A DNA stretch of 7,191 nt from an uncultured Flavobacteriia bacterium (GCA_903930085.1 CAIYXD010000530.1:1-7191); one strand, 5' to 3'; counted from the stretch's first letter, positions 1 to 6,130 are shown. A program made the numbers and translations. The notes: generated by a model from the letters alone, not told the origin.

Positions 1-237
1 AACATTTTCCTCCTTCGCAAGGCGCAACGTTTTTGCTATTCCTTCCGAAGAAATATCCACTGCCGTGACGTCCAATCCTTTTTTTGCCAAAAAAACAGCA
101 TTTCTTCCTTCTCCTTCTGCCAAACAAAGCACTTTACTTTTTTCGTTGAAGCTGTTCTGTGCTAAAAACGAATTTGGTGTTTTACCATAGGCGTATTCAG
201 CATGTTCATAGCGTTTATTCCAAAATTCTTCCTGCAT
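1..237 (-). CDS. class I SAM-dependent methyltransferase, N-terminal part only
   Basis: The first 79 codons of a methyltransferase gene are visible; the rest lies beyond the left edge. The ATG at 237 is the only usable start, because the frame stays open to a stop at 319-321 but has no other ATG. The N-terminus (MQEEFWNKRYEHAEYAYGKT) resembles the lead-in helix of small class I methyltransferases, in which a W-N-x-R-Y stretch precedes a Y-x-Y-G motif. The SAM-binding motif I is seen at residues 37-47 (core LAEGEGRNA), and the acidic residue that usually contacts the SAM ribose is D61 in AVDIS. Motif I with E-G-E-G-R-N is typical of TehB-like or general 'methyltransferase domain' proteins. The substrate cannot be told, since the substrate-determining C-terminal half is missing. 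It follows the GNAT gene on the same strand after a 145-base gap with no clear promoter, so co-transcription is possible. Confidence 0.85.
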   Translation of the reverse strand, partial: MQEEFWNKRYEHAEYAYGKTPNSFLAQNSFNEKSKVLCLAEGEGRNAVFLAKKGLDVTAVDISSEGIAKTLRLAKEENV

Positions 238-382
238 TTTCCGACGTTTATACGTTTGTTTTTCATCCGTTTCATTGCTTTTAAAACGTGTGCTAAAGCT
301 ACCGAATTTTCTTTGATTTCATTTAAATACTGGGGTATGCCTCAGAGAAAGATTTTTTAACTTAATTATTCTTCGTTTTAGC

Positions 383-883
383 TTAAATTTCTTTTAGCAT
401 CCACAAGTCACAAGCATAATGACCGGAATTACCCATTGGTTTTTTTAGTCTCTGAAATCCAATTTGTGCATAAAGTCCAGCTGCTTTGGATAATTCTGGC
501 AACGTTTCCAAATAAACAGAAGAATAACCCGCTTCTTTAGCATGTTGCAAACAGATTTCAATTAATTTATACCCAATTCCAGTTCCACGAGAAGATTTTG
601 AGACGTAAAGCTTTACCAATTCAGCACATTTATCGCGTAATCCAAGAGTTGGAAAGATCCCACAGCCTCCGATAATTTCCTTTTCCAGCAGTGCAACCCA
701 ATAGAAACTTCCCTCGGTTTGAAATAATTCAAACAGGGAGTCTGTTGTCGGATCCGTATAAACCGTGCCGGGTTTATCTGCACCATGTTCTTTTAAAACA
801 GACCGAATCAAAACGGCTAATTCTGCTGAATCTTGTATTTGAATTGGTCGGAATTGAATTTTTTCAAATTGTTTTGAATCCAT
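383..883 (-). CDS. GNAT family N-acetyltransferase
   Basis: This is a single-domain GNAT enzyme of 166 residues from the chosen start. It would transfer an acetyl group from acetyl-CoA to an amine; the substrate is unknown. The fold can be followed: FRPIQIQD forms strand 1 (about residues 11-18), then comes the beta-4 strand ELVKLYV (88-94). The acetyl-CoA pyrophosphate loop is RGTGIG (99-104), followed by a helix, and then YLETLPELSKAAGLYAQIGF-type motif B with Y138 in the position of the usual general-acid tyrosine. The frame is open to an ATG at 934, but that codon lies in the loop of the intrinsic terminator of the upstream gene. ATGs at 898 and 883 are better, and 883 puts strand 1 at the usual distance from the N-terminus and has an A-rich leader. 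No promoter is obvious between the terminator and the start, so expression may depend on read-through. Confidence 0.9.
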   Translation of the reverse strand: MDSKQFEKIQFRPIQIQDSAELAVLIRSVLKEHGADKPGTVYTDPTTDSLFELFQTEGSFYWVALLEKEIIGGCGIFPTLGLRDKCAELVKLYVSKSSRGTGIGYKLIEICLQHAKEAGYSSVYLETLPELSKAAGLYAQIGFQRLKKPMGNSGHYACDLWMLKEI

Positions 884-916
884 TTTATGGTTATTCATTG
901 GAACAATAGGGAGATT

Positions 917-953
917 AAACAAAAAAGCCGACATTTTTTACTTTGCCGGCTTT
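917..953 (-). terminator. intrinsic terminator of the DUF2147 gene
   Basis: Read on the minus strand, AAAGCCGGCA pairs with TGTCGGCTTT to give a 10-base-pair stem with one G-U pair around a 10-base A-rich loop. The stem runs into a T tract (TTTTTTGTTT). It starts about 20 bases after the DUF2147 stop codon. On the plus strand the T run is separated from the stem by several bases, so the element mainly acts leftward. Its loop and 3' arm cover the ATG at 934, the longest possible start of the GNAT gene. Confidence 0.8.
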
Positions 954-973
954 CCTATCTTTTTTCTACTGAA

Positions 974-1402
974 TCATTTAACTTTCGTCCAAGTTTGCGT
1001 TCGGAAGAAAGGACCGATGTACCCTCTTACATTCAATTTGTCATGATTTTCTGCATCTATCCAAATTTTGAGTGTGTAAATTTTCCCGTTTTCAGGATCG
1101 ACAATTGTACCGTCTTCCCAAACGCTTCCATCCCACTTCAATCCGCGGACAATTTGAAGTCCAACTAATGGCTCGCCTTTTCTATCGTCTGTGCATTTTT
1201 TACATGTTGGATTTGCTTCTCTTCCTTCCCTTGGGTATAAATACGTAATTTTCCCATAGAGTTTACCATCTGATTTATATAATTCCACGGTAGATTTCTT
1301 TTTTCCGGTTTCATCATCAATAGTTGTCCATTTCCCTATGCAAGATTGCGCCATAGATTGGAAGGAAACTAGAAATACGATAACAGCAAGTAGATTTTTC
1401 AT
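974..1402 (-). CDS. secreted DUF2147 family protein
   Basis: This is a 142-residue exported protein of the DUF2147 family (PF09917), whose biochemical role is unknown. Residues 1-19 form a signal peptide (MKN, a hydrophobic core, then SMAQ before S20), so the mature protein should be periplasmic. Family hallmarks follow in order: GKWTTIDDETGKKKS near the mature N-terminus; the GKLYGKI strand; the C-x-x-C pair in PTCKKCTDDRKGEPLVGL; the DPENGKIY motif; and the C-terminal VRGYIGPFFRTQTW. The cysteine pair could bind metal or form a disulfide. The frame also allows an ATG at 1423 and a TTG at 1426. I prefer the ATG at 1402 because the signal peptide begins there and the likely -7 box (1431-1424) overlaps the earlier codons. 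A strong terminator follows, so the gene appears to be a single transcription unit. Confidence 0.92.
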   Translation of the reverse strand: MKNLLAVIVFLVSFQSMAQSCIGKWTTIDDETGKKKSTVELYKSDGKLYGKITYLYPREGREANPTCKKCTDDRKGEPLVGLQIVRGLKWDGSVWEDGTIVDPENGKIYTLKIWIDAENHDKLNVRGYIGPFFRTQTWTKVK

Positions 1403-1423
1403 AGATTCTTTTTTTAATTGCAT

Positions 1424-1431
1424 CAAAAATA
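1424..1431 (-). promoter_or_regulatory. probable -7 box for the DUF2147 gene
   Basis: The minus strand reads TATTTTTG, which matches the Bacteroidetes -7 consensus TAnnTTTG. It would start RNA about 15 bases before the ATG at 1402. The bases at the expected -33 position are TTT rather than TTG. The region is AT-rich, so a chance match is possible. Confidence 0.4.
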
Positions 1432-1478
1432 AAACAATTTATCCGTTCAGAAAAATAGATTTCTTAAAAAAAGAAAAA

Positions 1479-2042
1479 TCAACATGAGAACAAAAAGTTT
1501 CTCAAGATATCTTTTCCGAATGGCGTTAATATGGATTCCGGATGAAATTGAACTCCATAAATTGGCAATTTAACATGTTCAATTGCCATAACAACAGCAT
1601 TTTCAGAAATTCCAGTTGGAATAATTTCGAGTCCCTCCATTAGTTCAATAGCCCAACTGTGGTATAAACCAACTTCGATTTCATTCGGAAGATTTAAAAA
1701 AAGTTTACCCGTATTTACACAACTTATTTTCTCCGAAACGCCATGTTTCACTTCTTTCTGGTTGTAGAGCTTTGCACCATAAAACTCTGATATTCCTTGC
1801 ATTCCAAGGCAAACCCCCAAAATTTTCTTTGATTTTTCGTATTGTTTTAAAATGGGGAAAAGAGATTTTGTATCTTTCGGTAAACCCGGACCTGGCGAAA
1901 AAACAATGCAATCAAATTGTGCAACTTGATCAATTTCTACCGCACGATCTTCCCAAACTGTAACTTCAGCGCCAAGACTTTCCAAGTAATGAAAAATATT
2001 GTACGTAAATGAATCGTAAAAATCTATGAGCAGAACTTTCAA
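1479..2042 (-). CDS. aminodeoxychorismate/anthranilate synthase component II (PabA/TrpG-type glutamine amidotransferase)
   Basis: This 187-residue class I glutamine amidotransferase would release ammonia from glutamine for a partner that aminates chorismate, in folate (PabB) or tryptophan (TrpE) synthesis. Neither partner is in the window. The catalytic triad is complete: nucleophile C78 in GVCLGMQ, H167 and E169 in QFHPES. The oxyanion motif SPGPGLP (49-55) and the YHSW motif (127-130) are also present. Length is normal for the family. Translation must begin at TTG 2042: the codons upstream lead to a stop at 2061-2063 without an ATG, and the first internal ATG is residue 81, beyond the nucleophile. 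Several usually conserved positions differ: F8 where family members have N (DNYDSF), M81 for H in CLGHQ, and L126 for R in RYHS. The gene stands alone, which slightly favours a PabA role, but PabA and TrpG cannot be separated by sequence here. Confidence 0.92.
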   Translation of the reverse strand: MKVLLIDFYDSFTYNIFHYLESLGAEVTVWEDRAVEIDQVAQFDCIVFSPGPGLPKDTKSLFPILKQYEKSKKILGVCLGMQGISEFYGAKLYNQKEVKHGVSEKISCVNTGKLFLNLPNEIEVGLYHSWAIELMEGLEIIPTGISENAVVMAIEHVKLPIYGVQFHPESILTPFGKDILRNFLFSC

Positions 2043-2071
2043 ATAGTATCTCTTTAATTGTTAAACTTGCA

Positions 2072-2079
2072 CAAAGTTA
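2072..2079 (-). promoter_or_regulatory. probable -7 box for the PabA/TrpG gene
   Basis: The minus strand reads TAACTTTG, a full match to the Bacteroidetes -7 consensus TAnnTTTG. It sits 29 bases before the TTG start and would give a leader of roughly 20-25 bases. No TTG is found at the expected -33 distance. A perfect palindrome lies 6 bases upstream, in the promoter spacer. Confidence 0.5.
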
Positions 2080-2085
2080 ATGAAA

Positions 2086-2098
2086 GTGAAAGTTTCAC
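2086..2098. promoter_or_regulatory. 13-base palindrome, candidate operator
   Basis: GTGAAA-G-TTTCAC is a perfect 6+1+6 inverted repeat. It lies in the divergent region between the PabA/TrpG gene and ridA, directly upstream of the PabA/TrpG -7 box and therefore inside the RNA polymerase footprint. A dimeric regulator bound here would be expected to block that promoter. The binding protein is unknown, and a chance palindrome cannot be excluded from one copy. Confidence 0.35.
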
Positions 2099-2199
2099 GG
2101 AGATATTATTCATTATTCATTTGGTAAATTGCACTGTTTGAATAACCCATCGCAATAGTTTTAAAACCAATGCGTTAATAGATTAATTCTATACTAAAA

Positions 2200-2580
2200 A
2201 TGAAAAAAGCAATTCAGATTCCTGGCGCACCCGCTCCTATTGGACCCTACAGCCAAGCTATTTTGAGTGGGAAAACCTTGTATGTTAGCGGACAAATTCC
2301 ATTGAATCCATTTACAGGAAATTTAGAAATGGAAACAATTTCCGCTGCAACCCATCAGGTTATGAAAAATATCACGGCCTTGTTAAACGAAGCAGGAATG
2401 GATCTTAACGCCGTTGTAAAATGTTCTATTTTTCTAAAAAACATGAATGACTTTGCAGAAATGAATGCCGTGTATGCAAGTTATTTTTCTGCTATTCCTC
2501 CAGCAAGAGAAACGGTTCAAGTTTCAAAATTACCGCTCGATGTAACGATTGAAATTTCCTGTATTGCACATAACGATTAA
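2200..2580 (+). CDS. ridA: RidA family enamine/imine deaminase
   Basis: This is a 126-residue RidA (YjgF/YER057c/UK114) protein of normal length. The family forms trimers in the cytosol and hydrolyses reactive 2-aminoacrylate-type enamines/imines, made by PLP enzymes such as threonine/serine dehydratase, to 2-oxo acids and ammonia. Family signatures are seen throughout: GPYSQA (15-20, Y17 in the active-site cleft), LYVSGQIP (27-34), the central TCSIFLKNMNDFAEMN-like region (75-89), PARETVQV (101-108) with R103 at the position of the catalytic arginine, and E118 near the C-terminus. All residues expected of an active RidA are therefore present. The ATG at 2200 has an A-rich leader (ACTAAAA), and no good promoter was found upstream. 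The glycosyltransferase gene begins 3 bases after the stop, so the two are almost certainly co-transcribed, although no functional link between them is known. Confidence 0.95.
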   Translation: MKKAIQIPGAPAPIGPYSQAILSGKTLYVSGQIPLNPFTGNLEMETISAATHQVMKNITALLNEAGMDLNAVVKCSIFLKNMNDFAEMNAVYASYFSAIPPARETVQVSKLPLDVTIEISCIAHND

Positions 2581-2583
2581 AAG

Positions 2584-4539
2584 TTGAAAAAAACATACTC
2601 CTATAAAATAGCTGTGGTCATTGTCAATTACAATGTCGAATTCTTTTTGGAGCAATGTCTCAACTCGGTACAAAAAGCGCTTGAAAATATTAACGGCCAA
2701 GTATTTATTGTAGACAATAATTCTATCGATGGGTCGGTTGAAATGGTACAGCGGAAATTTCCAGCGTATTCTCTGCTTGCAAATAAAGAAAACGTAGGCT
2801 TTTCAAAAGCCAATAACCAAGCGATACTTCAAGCAGATGCAGAATATATTTTATTATTGAATCCAGATACAGTGGTGGAAGAAGAAACTTTTTCCAAGGT
2901 TATTGGTTTCATGGATTCGCATCCAGAAGCAGGTGGATTAGGCGTTAGAATGGTTGATGGAAAAGGAAAGTTTTTACCAGAATCTAAGCGCGGCTTGCCA
3001 ACACCAGCCGTTGCATTTTATAAAATATTCGGACTCTCGAAGCTATTTCCAAAATCCGAACGATTTGGACAATACCATCTTGGACATTTAAGTGAATTTG
3101 AAACCAATAAAATCGATATTCTCAGTGGTGCATTTATGCTTATGCGCAGCGAAGCGCTGGAAAAAGTTGGTTTATTGGATGAAGCATTTTTTATGTATGG
3201 TGAGGATATTGATCTTTCGTATCGGATTCTAAAAGGCGGTTATACAAATTATTATTTCCCTGAAACAAGAATTATACATTATAAAGGAGAAAGCACTAAA
3301 AAAAGTTCGGTTAATTACGTTTTTGTTTTTTACCGGGCGATGATCATTTTCGCCGAAAAACATTTTTCTCAAAAGAATGCAAAACTTTTTTCGTTTTTGA
3401 TAAATGCAGCCATTTATTTTCGGGCGACGCTAGCAATTTCGATGCGTTTTATTCGGCAATCGGTCTTACCATTAATTGACTTTGCCATTCTTTTAATTGG
3501 ATTATATGCATTGACGAACCAATGGCGAATTTCCAATATTGATTTCCCAGAAAGAGTTGTAAATGTTGCAGTTCCAGCCTACACTTTAATTTGGATGCTT
3601 AGTATCCTTTTTAATGGTGGATATGATAATCCAGTCAAATTATCCAACTACTTAAAAAGTACGGTCATTGGAACGCTGACGATTTTAATTGTTTATGCAC
3701 TTTTGCCAAAATCGTGGCAATTTTCGCGTCTATACATTCTGCTTGGAGCTTGCTGGGTCCTATCTTACTTTCTGCTTTCTCGCATCTTCCTTCATTTTTC
3801 GATTGGAAAAAAATTCAATTTAAGTCCTAAAAAAAATAAGAGATTTGCAATTGTTGGAGGACAAGAGGAATTTGAGAGAGTTGCAGAAATACTGAAACAA
3901 ACCACCCGAAAAATCGAAAGTATTGAACATGTTTCCGCTGGTGAAGAAAAAGAAAAAGGTGCTGTAGGAACATTAAATCAATTGGATCAAATATTGCATA
4001 TTAAAAGGATAAATGAAATTATTTTCTGCGCCAAAGACACGACAGCGCAAACAATCATTAGCTGGATGACGGTGATTGATTCCACAAAAATCGACTTTAA
4101 AATAGCACAGCCAGACAGCTTATCGCTCATTGGCAGTAACTCAATTGAAACTGCAGGCGATCTCTATGTTTTGGATATAAATTCCATTACAAAAACAGAA
4201 AATATTCGTTCCAAACGAACCTTCGACATTGCGATGGGTTTTCTTCTTTTAGTGGGTAGTCCTGTATTGATTTGGTACATTGAGAACAAAAAACTTTTCC
4301 TTCAAAATATATTGAGCGTTTTGATTGGCAAACTTTCATTGGTTGGATATTTTAAACTCGACTCAAAAGTATCCAATCAATTGCCCCGCATAAAACCTGG
4401 GATATTGAATCCGATAGATTCTCTTTCGTTTCCGGATGTTAGCTTAACAGATAAATTGAACCTAATATATGCGCGCGATTACTCCATCGGTAAAGATTTA
4501 AGTATCCTTTTGAAAGCATGGAAAAAACTAGATCGATAA
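2584..4539 (+). CDS. GT2 glycosyltransferase fused to a degenerate WbaP-like phosphoglycosyl transferase
   Basis: This is a 651-residue, two-part membrane protein. Residues 8-260 are a rhamnosyltransferase-like GT2 domain: VVIVNYN (11-17), VDNNSIDGS (43-51, nucleotide-sugar site), NPD (93-95, the DxD-equivalent), YGED (205-208, catalytic base region) and IIHYKGEST (230-238). It should transfer a sugar to a lipid-linked or surface glycan at the cytoplasmic face. Four membrane helices follow (about 292-311, 325-343, 358-374, 381-404), then a Rossmann-like domain from RFAIVGG (420-426) to about 537. The C-terminus has the start of a bacterial sugar transferase domain (PF02397): KRTFDI (544-549) and a hydrophobic re-entrant segment (550-567). 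It also has that domain's end: GKLSLVG (582-588), IKPGI (603-607) and a Y-x-x-DYSIGKDLSILLK-like tail. The section between, which should hold the catalytic Asp-Glu pair, is absent, so phosphosugar transfer is unlikely. The start is TTG 2584, since the preceding in-frame codons are AAG and the ridA stop. Confidence 0.88.
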   Translation: MKKTYSYKIAVVIVNYNVEFFLEQCLNSVQKALENINGQVFIVDNNSIDGSVEMVQRKFPAYSLLANKENVGFSKANNQAILQADAEYILLLNPDTVVEEETFSKVIGFMDSHPEAGGLGVRMVDGKGKFLPESKRGLPTPAVAFYKIFGLSKLFPKSERFGQYHLGHLSEFETNKIDILSGAFMLMRSEALEKVGLLDEAFFMYGEDIDLSYRILKGGYTNYYFPETRIIHYKGESTKKSSVNYVFVFYRAMIIFAEKHFSQKNAKLFSFLINAAIYFRATLAISMRFIRQSVLPLIDFAILLIGLYALTNQWRISNIDFPERVVNVAVPAYTLIWMLSILFNGGYDNPVKLSNYLKSTVIGTLTILIVYALLPKSWQFSRLYILLGACWVLSYFLLSRIFLHFSIGKKFNLSPKKNKRFAIVGGQEEFERVAEILKQTTRKIESIEHVSAGEEKEKGAVGTLNQLDQILHIKRINEIIFCAKDTTAQTIISWMTVIDSTKIDFKIAQPDSLSLIGSNSIETAGDLYVLDINSITKTENIRSKRTFDIAMGFLLLVGSPVLIWYIENKKLFLQNILSVLIGKLSLVGYFKLDSKVSNQLPRIKPGILNPIDSLSFPDVSLTDKLNLIYARDYSIGKDLSILLKAWKKLDR

Positions 4540-4553
4540 ATCACTAATTCCCC

Positions 4554-4583
4554 TTGCCTAAATGGAATTTTAGTATACTTTTG
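4554..4583 (+). promoter_or_regulatory. consensus Bacteroidetes promoter of the E2 gene
   Basis: A TTG at 4554-4556 is followed after exactly 19 bases by TACTTTTG at 4576-4583. This matches both halves and the spacing of the TTG-N19-TAnnTTTG promoter known from Bacteroidetes. Transcription would start near 4589, about 25 bases before the ATG at 4615. The E2 gene therefore has its own promoter even though the glycosyltransferase gene ends only 75 bases upstream with no terminator between them. Confidence 0.8.
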
Positions 4584-4614
4584 TATCCAATAAGAAATCT
4601 ATTTTTCGCAGAAT

Positions 4615-5961
4615 ATGGCACAAATTGAAATCAGACTTCCTAAAATGGGAGAAAGCGTTACAGAAGCTACAATTACCAATTGGTTGAAAAATATTGGAGA
4701 CGCAGTAGAGATTGACGAGCCGTTAGTGGAAGTTGCGACGGATAAAGTGGATAACGAATTGCCTTCCGAAGCTGGTGGTATTTTAATCAAACGTTTTTTT
4801 GAAAAAGATCAAGTTGCTCAGGTTGGTGATGTGATTGCTTTGATTTCTACAGATGGTGAAAACGCCGTAGTTGCTAATGAACCAGCGACAATAGAAGTCC
4901 CGAAGGAAGTTCAAGTGATTTCTGATTCTATTCAACAAGTTGCTGAAACCGTTTCGAAAGTTGAAATCGATAAAAATAGCCCTTCCGGAAAATTCTATTC
5001 GCCTTTAGTGCGAAGCATTGCTCAAAAAGAGAATATTTCTATGAACGAACTAGAAAACCTTAGCGGGACTGGTTTAGCAGGAAGAGTTACGAAAAAAGAT
5101 ATTTTAGATTATGTAGCAAATAGAACAACAGCAAAAACAGTTGATATGCCAACCAATGCTGCTGTTTCAGCTTCGCCAGTTATTGCTGCTGTGCAGGCGC
5201 AAAGCCAAGGATTCTTATCCCACATCAAAGGTCCAGTTGTGATTCCAAATCCAGGAGATGAAATCATTGAAATGGATAGAATGCGAAAAATAATTGCCGA
5301 ACACATGGTGATGTCTGTGCATGTTGCACCGCACGTAACTTCCTATGTTGAAGCAGACGTAACGGAAATTGTTAACTGGAGAAATAAAGTTAAAGGAGAA
5401 TTTGCCAAACGAGAAGGTGAAAACATTACGTTTACTCCAATTATAATGGAAGCTATCGTTAAGGCAATCAAAGATTTTCCAATGATTAATGTTTCTGTTA
5501 GTGGCACTACCATAATCAAAAGAAAAGATATTAATCTTGGAATGGCAACTGCTTTACCTTCCGGAAATCTAATTGTTCCAGTAATTAAAAATGCTGATCG
5601 TTTGAATTTAGTAGGTATTACGAAAGCGGTTAACGAACTTGCTAATAATGCTCGAAACAATAAATTAAAACCAGAGGACATTCAGGGTGGAACTTTCACT
5701 GTAACGAATGTTGGTTCATTTGGAAATGTTATGGGAACGCCAATAATTAATCAACCACAAGTTGCGATTTTGGCTTTGGGAGCAATTCGAAAAGTTCCTG
5801 CGGTAATTGAAACTCCAGATGGTGACTTTATAGGAATCCGACATAAAATGTACTTATCGCATTCTTATGACCACCGTGTTGTAGATGGATCATTGGGCGG
5901 TCAATTTGTTCGTCGTGTGGCGGATTATTTAGAGCAATTTGACTCCAAAAGAGAACTATAA
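4615..5961 (+). CDS. 2-oxo acid dehydrogenase complex E2 subunit (dihydrolipoamide acyltransferase)
   Basis: This is a complete 448-residue E2 component, the core-forming acyltransferase that moves an acyl group from E1 to CoA through a lipoyl arm. Three domains are clear. The N-terminal lipoyl domain (about 2-78) carries lipoylation site K44 in EVATDKVDNELPSE. After an acidic then Ala/Val-rich linker comes the peripheral subunit-binding domain (about 127-167, from YSPLVRSIAQ to RVTKKDILDYV), which holds E1 or E3. The catalytic domain (about 216-443) contains TFTVTNVGSFG (360-370) and the active site DHRVVDG with H420 and D424. There is one lipoyl domain. The lipoyl motif and general layout resemble branched-chain or 2-oxoglutarate E2 proteins more than multi-lipoyl pyruvate E2, but the substrate cannot be fixed without E1. 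No E1 or E3 gene is adjacent in the window. The ATG at 4615 begins the canonical MAQIEIRLPKMGES lead. Confidence 0.95.
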   Translation: MAQIEIRLPKMGESVTEATITNWLKNIGDAVEIDEPLVEVATDKVDNELPSEAGGILIKRFFEKDQVAQVGDVIALISTDGENAVVANEPATIEVPKEVQVISDSIQQVAETVSKVEIDKNSPSGKFYSPLVRSIAQKENISMNELENLSGTGLAGRVTKKDILDYVANRTTAKTVDMPTNAAVSASPVIAAVQAQSQGFLSHIKGPVVIPNPGDEIIEMDRMRKIIAEHMVMSVHVAPHVTSYVEADVTEIVNWRNKVKGEFAKREGENITFTPIIMEAIVKAIKDFPMINVSVSGTTIIKRKDINLGMATALPSGNLIVPVIKNADRLNLVGITKAVNELANNARNNKLKPEDIQGGTFTVTNVGSFGNVMGTPIINQPQVAILALGAIRKVPAVIETPDGDFIGIRHKMYLSHSYDHRVVDGSLGGQFVRRVADYLEQFDSKREL

Positions 5962-5979
5962 ATTACCTAAGAATTAAAT

Positions 5980-6031
5980 TTTTATTACTGTTTTTTTAAA
6001 AGATTCTTCTTGAAGAAATTCAGTAATAAAA
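5980..6031. repeat. nested inverted repeat downstream of the E2 gene
   Basis: TTTTATTACTG (5980-5990) is perfectly repeated in inverse as CAGTAATAAAA (6021-6031). Inside the 30-base interval, TTCTTC (6004-6009) and GAAGAA (6012-6017) form a second stem. The outer arms have T on the left and A on the right, the reverse of a standard intrinsic terminator, and no T tract follows on either strand. It starts 19 bases after the E2 stop, so it could be a 3'-end stabilising structure or a remnant of a mobile element end. Confidence 0.6.
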
Positions 6032-6039
6032 TTGAAACT

Positions 6040-6060
6040 AAAAAATTGGATGTTATCCAA
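6040..6060 (-). terminator. minus-strand terminator-like hairpin without an upstream gene
   Basis: TTGGAT (6046-6051) and ATCCAA (6055-6060) form a perfect 6-base-pair stem with a 3-base loop. Read on the minus strand it is followed directly by six T residues (6045-6040), the layout of a short intrinsic terminator. No minus-strand protein gene lies to its right within the gap, so it would serve either a small RNA or nothing. The stem is short and the surroundings are A/T-rich, so confidence is limited. Confidence 0.35.
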
Positions 6061-6130
6061 AAAAAAACGCATAAATATTTCAAAAGAAATCGAGTTTAAA
6101 TTAGACCAAAGCAATTAAATCAAGGACTTT

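Noticed and set aside
330..345. Hairpin CTGGGG/CCTCAG between the GNAT and methyltransferase genes, with a T run at 353-358 on the plus strand
   Set aside because: The T run is separated from the stem by several bases and points rightward, while both flanking genes run leftward. On the minus strand no T tract follows. It is not a usable terminator.
887..1168. 93-codon plus-strand open frame across the GNAT start and the DUF2147 gene
   Set aside because: It runs antisense to two well-supported genes and crosses the terminator. The translation has no recognisable domain.
1459..1480. Imperfect A/T hairpin after the PabA/TrpG stop, a possible terminator
   Set aside because: The stem consists almost only of A-T pairs with unequal arms. 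It is too weak to call in such AT-rich sequence.
2138..2163. TTG followed by TAGTTTTA as a possible ridA promoter
   Set aside because: The spacer is 15 bases instead of about 19 and the -7 box lacks the final G, so it does not meet the consensus.
5343..5681. 112-codon minus-strand open frame inside the E2 gene
   Set aside because: It is antisense to the conserved catalytic domain of the E2 protein, and its translation shows no family features. It is a shadow of the real gene.
5974..6072. 32-codon minus-strand reading frame inside the intergenic gap
   Set aside because: It is phenylalanine- and lysine-rich, as expected from A/T runs, and resembles no known family. It spans the minus-strand terminator-like hairpin and the inverted repeat.
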